Assembly (NCBI GenBank): GCA_043729515.1
Contig: JAYTLK010000139.1
Location: 1 to 11,486, forward strand
DNA: 11,486 nt
Direction: 5' to 3'
DNA from: JANXSS01 sp043729515
GTDB taxonomy: Bacteria; Pseudomonadota; Gammaproteobacteria; Burkholderiales; Burkholderiaceae_D
Shown piece by piece: positions 6,398-11,486 of the stretch; position 1 is the first letter of the stretch; every line of letters begins with the position of its first letter. The translations under genes were made by a program, and so were the position numbers. The notes under the pieces are model-generated. The model made no database searches, was not told where the DNA came from, and was given only the letters and a program-made list of their open reading frames with translations.

Positions 6398-8227
6398 TTA
6401 TTTGGCCCAGGTATCTTTCAGGCCGACGATTCGGTTGAATACCGGCTTGCCTGGTACGGAATCGATCCTGTCGGCGACGAAGTAACCATGCCGCTCGAAC
6501 TGGAAACGCTGTTCCGGCAATGCTTCCGCCAGGCCCGGCTCAAGGTAGGCCGTGACCACTTCCTTCGCCTTCGGATTCAGGGCCAGATGAAAATCCCGCC
6601 CGCCGGCATCCGGTTGCGGTTCCGAAAACAGCCGGTCGAACAGGCGGACCTCGGCCTGCACGGCGGCATCGGCGCTGACCCAGTGGATGTTGCCCTTGAC
6701 CTTGTAATTCGCCGAGCCTTCGGTGCCGGATTTGCTGTCGGCAAAATAAGTGCAATGCACCGCGGTCACGCGGCCATCGGCATCCTTGTCGCAACCGGTG
6801 CATTCGATCACGAAGCCATAGCGCAGCCGGACCTTGTTGCCTGGGAACAGACGAAAGTAACCCTTGCTCGGCACTTCCATGAAATCGTCTTCCTCGATCC
6901 AGAGCGTGCCGGTGATCGGGAAGCTGCGCACGCCGCGCTCCGGATGATGCGGATGAACCGGGGCGCTGCACCCGATGCTCTCGCCTTCCGGAAAATTATC
7001 GATGATCAGTTTCAGGGGCCGCAGCACCGCCACGCCACGCGGCGCCTTGTCGTCGAGGTCGTCGCGCAGGGCGCCCTCGAGCATGCCGTAATCGGTCCAG
7101 CCATCCGACTTGGTGGTGCCGGTGCGCTCGCAGAACAACTGCAGCGCCTCGGGCGTGAAGCCACGGCGGCGGATGCCGACGATGGTTGGCATGCGCGGAT
7201 CGTCCCAGCCGTCGACGATGCCTTCGTCGACCAGCTGGCGCAGCTTGCGCTTGCTGGTCACGACATAAGTGACGTTGAGCCGCGCGAATTCATACTGGTG
7301 TGGCAGCGGCAGGGCAAAGAAACCGCCGTCGGCCAGGCGTTCCAGGACCCAGTCGTAGAATGGCCGATGATCCTGGAACTCCAGGGTGCAGATCGAATGC
7401 GAGACCTGCTCGATGGCGTCCTCGATCGGATGCGCATAGTCGTACATCGGGTAGACGCACCAGGCGTTGCCGGTGCGGTGATGACGGGCGTGCCGGATGC
7501 GGTAGATGGCCGGGTCGCGCAGGTTCATGTTGGGCGAGGCCATGTCGATCCTGGCGCGCACGACATGGGTGCCATCCGCGAATTCGCCGGCTTTCATGCG
7601 GGCAAACAGGTCGAGCGACTCGGCAGGCGGGCGGTCGCGGTAGGGCGAGTTGCGGCCTGGTTCGCCGAAGTTGCCGCGGTTGGCCGCCATGTCCTCGGCG
7701 CTCTGGCTATCGACATAGGCGTGACCGGCTTCGATCAGATACGTCGCCATGGCGTACAGCCGGTCGAAATAATCGCTGGCGTAATACAGGTGCGACTGGC
7801 CAGCCGTGTCATGCCAGTCAAAGCCGAGCCATTTGACCGAATCGATGATGGTATCGACGTATTCCTGGTCTTCCTTGGTCGGATTGGTGTCGTCGAAGCG
7901 CAGGTGCGCGCGGCCGGCGTAATCCCGCGCCAGGCCAAAATTGAGACAGATCGATTTCGCATGACCGATATGCAGATAGCCGTTCGGCTCGGGTGGAAAA
8001 CGGGTGACGATCGGCGGCAGCGGCCGGCCGGCCGGATCGCGGCGGTCGGCGTAACGGCCGGTAGCCAGATCGTCCTCGATGATCGAACGCAGGAAGTTCG
8101 ACGAAGGCAGTGCCGATGCCGGCATGCCCGACCCGGATGCAGGCGCCGATGCGGAGGCCGGAGCGCCGACGCTGTTGGCGCTGTTGATGCTGGTGGCCGC
8201 TCGCGGCGGTTTTGGCGTGGAGCTCAT
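6398..8227 (-). CDS. glnS: Glutaminyl-tRNA synthetase
   Basis: This enzyme charges tRNA-Gln with glutamine in the cytoplasm. The 609-residue sequence aligns with E. coli GlnRS from NFLRSIIEDDLATGRY (44 onward) to the end, VFNRIVGLKDTWAK. The class I signature HIGH is at 86-89 in RFPPEPNGYLHIGHAKSI. The second signature is TSKRK at 324-328, where E. coli has MSKRK. The segments CTLEFQDHRPFYDWVL and WDDPRMPTIVGIRRRGF, and the C-terminal anticodon-binding barrels, are intact. Residues 1-43 are a Ser/Ala/Pro/Gly-rich extension absent from E. coli. An internal ATG at 8125 (Met35) would give a 575-residue protein with a normal-length N-terminus, and neither start has a clear ribosome site, so the true start is uncertain. 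Its presence implies at least some direct Gln-tRNA charging rather than sole reliance on the GatCAB transamidation route. Confidence 0.97.
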   Translation of the reverse strand: MSSTPKPPRAATSINSANSVGAPASASAPASGSGMPASALPSSNFLRSIIEDDLATGRYADRRDPAGRPLPPIVTRFPPEPNGYLHIGHAKSICLNFGLARDYAGRAHLRFDDTNPTKEDQEYVDTIIDSVKWLGFDWHDTAGQSHLYYASDYFDRLYAMATYLIEAGHAYVDSQSAEDMAANRGNFGEPGRNSPYRDRPPAESLDLFARMKAGEFADGTHVVRARIDMASPNMNLRDPAIYRIRHARHHRTGNAWCVYPMYDYAHPIEDAIEQVSHSICTLEFQDHRPFYDWVLERLADGGFFALPLPHQYEFARLNVTYVVTSKRKLRQLVDEGIVDGWDDPRMPTIVGIRRRGFTPEALQLFCERTGTTKSDGWTDYGMLEGALRDDLDDKAPRGVAVLRPLKLIIDNFPEGESIGCSAPVHPHHPERGVRSFPITGTLWIEEDDFMEVPSKGYFRLFPGNKVRLRYGFVIECTGCDKDADGRVTAVHCTYFADSKSGTEGSANYKVKGNIHWVSADAAVQAEVRLFDRLFSEPQPDAGGRDFHLALNPKAKEVVTAYLEPGLAEALPEQRFQFERHGYFVADRIDSVPGKPVFNRIVGLKDTWAK

Positions 8228-8260
8228 GATGGCGAGGACGGCAAATGTGGAGGTCCGGGC

Positions 8261-8266
8261 ATTCTA
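8261..8266 (-). promoter_or_regulatory. Possible -10 box of glnS
   Basis: The minus strand reads TAGAAT in GCTACGGTAGAATGCCC, five of six consensus bases, but no convincing -35 hexamer lies about 17 bases upstream. Transcription would start near 8254, about 27 bases before ATG 8227 and about 130 before ATG 8125. Confidence 0.35.
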
Positions 8267-8334
8267 CCGTAGCCCTTGCGCCGCCGATTTCGATTTGCGC
8301 AGCAACCGTCGTCTTGCGTGGCCAGATTATGTTC

Positions 8335-8357
8335 GCCAGCCAGAATGACTGCCTGGC
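8335..8357 (-). terminator. Hairpin just downstream of the chemotaxis-receptor stop
   Basis: On the minus strand GCCAG-G-CAG pairs with CTG-G-CTGGC around the loop TCATT: eight pairs with one G-G mismatch, starting 11 bases after the stop. No T-run follows (GAACATAATC), so it is at best a weak or factor-dependent terminator, or a 3'-end-protecting stem. Confidence 0.35.
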
Positions 8358-8367
8358 AACCGCCGCT

Positions 8368-9954
8368 TCAGGCGGCCGCCAGCAGCGGCATGTCGTTGGT
8401 GCGAAAGACGTTGACCAGTTTCGACAAGCCATCGGCCTGTTCCTGCAGACTGCCGGCGGCGGCTGCCGATTGCTCGACCAGGGCGGCATTTTGCTGCGTG
8501 ACTTCATCCATCTGCGTGATGGCCTGGTTGATCTGGTCGATGCCGGCGGTTTGCTCCTGCGTGGCTGTAGCGATCTGGCGCATGATGCCGGTTACCTGAT
8601 CGACGCTGGCCAGGATGTCCTGCATGGTGGCGCCAGCCTGTTCGACCAGGGCACTGCCGATGGCGACCTGATCGACCGAATCGGTGATCAGGGTCTTGAT
8701 TTCACGCGCGGCGCCAGCCGAGCGTTGCGCGAGGTTGCGTACTTCGGCTGCGACCACCGCGAATCCCCGACCCTGCTCGCCGGCGCGGGCCGCTTCGACT
8801 GCAGCGTTCAGGGCCAGAATGTTGGTCTGGAAGGCGATCGAATCAATGACGCCGATGATGTCGGCAATTTTCCTGGCAGAGGCATTGATCGAACCCATGG
8901 TATCGACCACCTTGGCCACGACCGCGCCGCCTTTCTGCGCCACCTGTGAGGCCGACGCCGCCAGGTCGTTGGCTTCCAGCGCGCTGTTGGCATTCTGGCG
9001 GATGGTGCAGGTCAGCTGCGCCATCGAGGCGGCAGTATGCTGCAATGAAATCGCCTGTTGTTCGGTGCGCTGCGACAGATCGAGGTTGCCGGTGGCGATC
9101 TGATGCGAGCCGGTGCTGACGCCATCGACCGCCTGCTTGATTTCGTCGGTGGTGCGGATCATCATGTCCTGCATGCTCTTGATCGCACCCAGCAGGCTGC
9201 CGCCGCGCCGGTCATCGAGGGCGATCTCGGAGCGCAGGTCGCCACCGGCCATCAATTGCGTCATGCTGGTCGCATACTCCGGCTCGCCGCCGATGCTGCG
9301 CACCACGCCGCGAATGATCAGGACCGCCGCAGTGACACCGGCGCCGACCGAAGCGATTAAAATTCCCAGCATCAGCAACAGGTCGCCGCGGATCTGCCGC
9401 TTGGCCAGGGCTTCATCGGCCTCGGTGCGGCGGGTCGTGATCTGCACAGCCTGATCGATCAGCTTGCGATGCAGTTCGTAGTCGGTTTTCATCTGCGCCA
9501 GGGCGGCTGCCGTGGCCGGTGCATCGGCCTTCCTGACCGCCGGCGCCAGCGCGTCGAAAGCGGTGGCATAGAAGCGCAGGACCGGCGCATGGGCTTGCTT
9601 GAGGAAGACGTCGTCGAGCTCGGTCTCGAGGTTTTCCTTCAGCCAGAAAGCATGCCGGGTGTCGTAGTCGGTCTTCAGGGTCGTCAGGCGGGTGACGAGG
9701 GCGTCTTGCTCCGGTTTGTCGCTCGCGGCCGCCAGCTGCAGGCTCACCAGATAGGATTCCAGGATGTATTCGGGCGGTGGCAGGATGTCGGCGATCAGAT
9801 CCTTGCCCTGCACGATGCGCTGATACAGCGGGCCGTTGACCTTCAGGTCGTCAATGGTCTTGAAGGACCAGGCGCCGAAGATGATGAAACCCGCCACGAA
9901 CAGCGAAATCATGATGGCGAATCGGTGCGACAACTTGAACTGGCTCAATTTCAT
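8368..9954 (-). CDS. Methyl-accepting chemotaxis protein
   Basis: This 528-residue transmembrane chemoreceptor starts MKLSQFKLSHRF. TM1 is at about 12-30 and TM2 at about 191-214. They bracket a periplasmic sensor of about 160 mostly helical residues containing the motif DILPPPEYILESYL (56-69). A HAMP-like segment with IGGEPEYA and MAGGDL follows (221-240). The signalling domain has the conserved hairpin tip, with EAARAGEQGRGFAVVAAEVR at 387-406. It should relay ligand binding through CheW to CheA. The C-terminus (DMPLLAAA) has no CheR/CheB-tethering pentapeptide. ATG 9954 is chosen over an upstream in-frame ATG at 10038 because GAGAGG lies at ribosome-site distance and the protein then begins with the usual short cytoplasmic tail and TM1. 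The ligand cannot be read from the sequence. No chemotaxis or flagellar genes are beside it, so it appears to be an orphan receptor. Confidence 0.95.
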   Translation of the reverse strand: MKLSQFKLSHRFAIMISLFVAGFIIFGAWSFKTIDDLKVNGPLYQRIVQGKDLIADILPPPEYILESYLVSLQLAAASDKPEQDALVTRLTTLKTDYDTRHAFWLKENLETELDDVFLKQAHAPVLRFYATAFDALAPAVRKADAPATAAALAQMKTDYELHRKLIDQAVQITTRRTEADEALAKRQIRGDLLLMLGILIASVGAGVTAAVLIIRGVVRSIGGEPEYATSMTQLMAGGDLRSEIALDDRRGGSLLGAIKSMQDMMIRTTDEIKQAVDGVSTGSHQIATGNLDLSQRTEQQAISLQHTAASMAQLTCTIRQNANSALEANDLAASASQVAQKGGAVVAKVVDTMGSINASARKIADIIGVIDSIAFQTNILALNAAVEAARAGEQGRGFAVVAAEVRNLAQRSAGAAREIKTLITDSVDQVAIGSALVEQAGATMQDILASVDQVTGIMRQIATATQEQTAGIDQINQAITQMDEVTQQNAALVEQSAAAAGSLQEQADGLSKLVNVFRTNDMPLLAAA

Positions 9955-9988
9955 TGCAGGCCTCTCGACGAACGGATACGGGAACCTC

Positions 9989-10000
9989 GCCACCGGTGGC
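9989..10000. repeat. Perfect 12-base palindrome in the chemoreceptor leader
   Basis: GCCACCGGTGGC is its own reverse complement and lies 35 bases upstream of the receptor ATG, inside the predicted leader. It may be a regulator-binding site or a short hairpin; a single copy is seen and the function is unknown. Confidence 0.3.
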
Positions 10001-10097
10001 CGGCAAAGAGCCATTACGGCTGACGACCAACCTGCCAAGCGGGGCGAATCACCGTGGCGCAGAACCGGCGACTGCAGGTTATCGGCTACTGTCGATA

Positions 10098-10126
10098 TTT
10101 ATACGAGGCTAATTTCCTGTAGGCAA
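10098..10126 (-). promoter_or_regulatory. Predicted sigma-70 promoter of the chemoreceptor gene
   Basis: The minus strand has TTGCCT (10126-10121), a 17-base spacer and TATAAA (10103-10098), four and five of six consensus bases. The expected start is near 10091, giving a leader of about 137 bases. This is the most AT-rich stretch of the 223-base gap. A GCCGATAA sequence at 10086-10079 matches the sigma-28 -10 consensus but lacks a matching -35. Confidence 0.5.
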
Positions 10127-10177
10127 TGTCAATCGGCTGCGCATGTAGGAAGTTGAAAAATTTCGATCACTGGTCGA

Positions 10178-11416
10178 CTACACGATGCCGCGCTTTCGCA
10201 GCGCGTCGATGGCTGCCGGGTCCAGCCCGATCAGCTCGCGCAGGATGGCATCGGCGTGTTCTCCCAACAGTGGCGGCGCGCGCTCGTAGCGCACCGGCGT
10301 GGCCGACAGCTTCATCGGACTGCCGACGACATCGACCGACCCCGCCTGCGGGTGTGGCAAGCGCACCTGCATGCCGCGCGCGCGCACTTGCGGATCAGCA
10401 AAAACATCCGGCAGGGCATTGATCGGTCCGCACGGCACGCCGACCGATTCCAGGGTGGCGATCCAGGTTTCGCGCGTCTGCCGTTGCACCATGTCGGCCA
10501 GCAGCGGCACCAGCAGCTCGCGGTGTTGCACCCGTTCGGGGTTGGTCGCGAAACGCGGATCGTCGGCCAGTTCCGGACAGCCGCCGGCATCGACGAACTT
10601 GCGGAATTGCCCGTCATTGCCGACGGCGACGATGATGTGGCCATCGGCCGTGGCGAAGGTTTGATAGGGGACGATGTTCGGATGTGCATTGCCCCAGCGG
10701 GTCGGCGCATTGCCGCTGGCCAGGTAATTGGTGCCCATGTTGGCCAGCATCGCCACCTGCACGTCCAGCAGCGCCAGGTCGATGTATTGGCCGACACCGG
10801 TTCGGTCGCGGTGTGTCAATGCTGCCATCACCGCCACGGTGGCATACATGCCGGTCATCAGGTCGGCGATCGCCACGCCGGCCTTTTGCGGGCCGCCGCC
10901 GGGCAGGGCATCGCGCTCGCCGGTGATCGACATGAAGCCTCCCAGGCCCTGCACGATGAAATCATAACCGGCCCGTGGCGCATAGGGCCCGTCCTGGCCG
11001 AAGCCGGTAACGGAGCAGTACACCAGGTCAGGCTTCAACGCCGCGAGGCTGGGGTAATCGAGGCCATATTTCGCCAGTTGTCCGACCTTGTAGTTTTCCA
11101 GGACGACGTCGGACTGCAAGACCAGTGCGCGCACGATGTCCTGGCCTTCCGGGCTGGCGATGTCGAGCGTGAGCGAACGCTTGCCGCGGTTGGCCGCGAG
11201 ATAGTAGGCAGCCTCTGCGGTGTCGTGGCCATTGGCGTCACGCAGGTAGGGCGGGCCCCACGAGCGGGTGTCGTCGCCAGTGCCGGGTCGCTCTACCTTG
11301 ATGACGTCGGCGCCCAGGTCGGCCAGGTTCTGGGCGCACCAGGGGCCGGCCAGCACGCGGGTCAGGTCGAGCACCCGGATGTGGCCGAGGGCTTGCGGCA
11401 GATGGGTAGCGGTCAT
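10178..11416 (-). CDS. CaiB/BaiF (class III) CoA-transferase, succinyl-CoA:glutarate-like
   Basis: This 412-residue enzyme moves CoA between acyl groups. The class III fold is clear: VLDLTRVLAGPWCAQNLADLGADVIKVERP near the N-terminus, YYLAANRGKRS, the YCSVTGFGQDGPYAPRAGYD block, and VAIADLMTGMYA, whose Asp185 is the expected catalytic aspartate that forms a CoA intermediate. Several stretches (GTGDDTRSWGPP, RWGNAHPNIVPYQTF, VPCGPINALPDVFADPQV, PPLLGEHADAIL) recall the succinyl-CoA:glutarate CoA-transferase (SUGCT) branch, which feeds glutarate from lysine degradation to glutaryl-CoA dehydrogenase. That assignment is from memory of the family; other dicarboxylate or aromatic-acid substrates are possible. 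The frame also has a GTG two codons upstream (11422), but ATG 11416 has AGAAAG at better spacing. A partner dehydrogenase, if adjacent, would lie beyond the right edge. Confidence 0.9.
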   Translation of the reverse strand: MTATHLPQALGHIRVLDLTRVLAGPWCAQNLADLGADVIKVERPGTGDDTRSWGPPYLRDANGHDTAEAAYYLAANRGKRSLTLDIASPEGQDIVRALVLQSDVVLENYKVGQLAKYGLDYPSLAALKPDLVYCSVTGFGQDGPYAPRAGYDFIVQGLGGFMSITGERDALPGGGPQKAGVAIADLMTGMYATVAVMAALTHRDRTGVGQYIDLALLDVQVAMLANMGTNYLASGNAPTRWGNAHPNIVPYQTFATADGHIIVAVGNDGQFRKFVDAGGCPELADDPRFATNPERVQHRELLVPLLADMVQRQTRETWIATLESVGVPCGPINALPDVFADPQVRARGMQVRLPHPQAGSVDVVGSPMKLSATPVRYERAPPLLGEHADAILRELIGLDPAAIDALRKRGIV

Positions 11417-11486
11417 TGGCACTTTCTAAAAGGACGGGGCGCACCGCGAAGTTCAGGTCAGGGCGCAGGCGGCATGCATGTTATAA

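Noticed and set aside
6488..8272. A 594-codon plus-strand open frame opposite glnS
   Set aside because: It mirrors the codon structure of glnS, has no recognisable family features and runs past the glnS start; treated as a compositional shadow.
9955..10038. A 28-residue upstream extension of the chemoreceptor starting at ATG 10038
   Set aside because: It would put a non-conserved Pro-rich stretch before TM1, while the internal ATG at 9954 has a GAGAGG ribosome site and gives a typical receptor N-terminus.
10121..10138. TTGACA on the minus strand (near 10128-10133) as a -35 for the chemoreceptor
   Set aside because: It lies 23 bases from the TATAAA box, too far for sigma-70; TTGCCT at the 17-base spacing fits better.
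10148..10177. A possible intrinsic terminator after the CoA-transferase gene (TCGA-N7-TCGA followed by AATTTTT on the minus strand)
   Set aside because: The stem is only four pairs and too weak to call, despite the short T-run.
1..11486. Mobile element, CRISPR array, toxin-antitoxin, defence island or biosynthetic cluster
   Set aside because: No transposase, integrase, terminal repeats, spaced direct repeats, toxin-sized gene pairs or cluster enzymes were seen; gene content and composition look uniform and core-like.

Overview
The window looks like chromosomal core sequence from a GC-rich betaproteobacterium, most likely Burkholderiales and perhaps the Oxalobacteraceae. That placement rests on base composition, the style of the proteins (a bacterial GlnRS, an MCP with the PPPEYILESYL sensor motif, a YpfJ-type metallopeptidase) and general knowledge of the group, not on a database match. 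No rRNA, tRNA, CRISPR array, insertion sequence or phage gene was seen. Coding density is high, every intergenic gap is under 300 bases, and all genes but one lie on the minus strand.

Layout along the plus coordinates: (1) 1-679, a YpfJ-like zinc metallopeptidase cut by the left edge, preceded by a 197-base gap rich in inverted repeats. (2) 877-3124, an S9-family serine peptidase followed by a small S4 RNA-binding protein, 19 bases apart. (3) 3257-5943, a tight three-gene unit: a small unknown protein, an HDOD protein overlapping it by 4 bases, and exodeoxyribonuclease I 18 bases further on. (4) 6074-6397, the only plus-strand gene, a small GIY-YIG-like protein divergent from that unit. (5) 6398-8227, glnS, whose stop codon directly abuts the stop codon of the GIY-YIG-like gene. 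(6) 8368-9954, a methyl-accepting chemotaxis protein with its own promoter region. (7) 10178-11416, a class III CoA-transferase resembling succinyl-CoA:glutarate CoA-transferase.

Functionally this is a mix of housekeeping (translation, DNA processing), signalling (HDOD, MCP) and catabolism (peptidase, CoA-transferase) rather than one pathway. I found no convincing new multi-gene system. The points most worth a second look are the small GIY-YIG-like gene with a possibly leaderless start, the signalling-plus-ExoI operon, the stacked dyads upstream of the metallopeptidase, and the low-complexity N-terminal extension of GlnRS.
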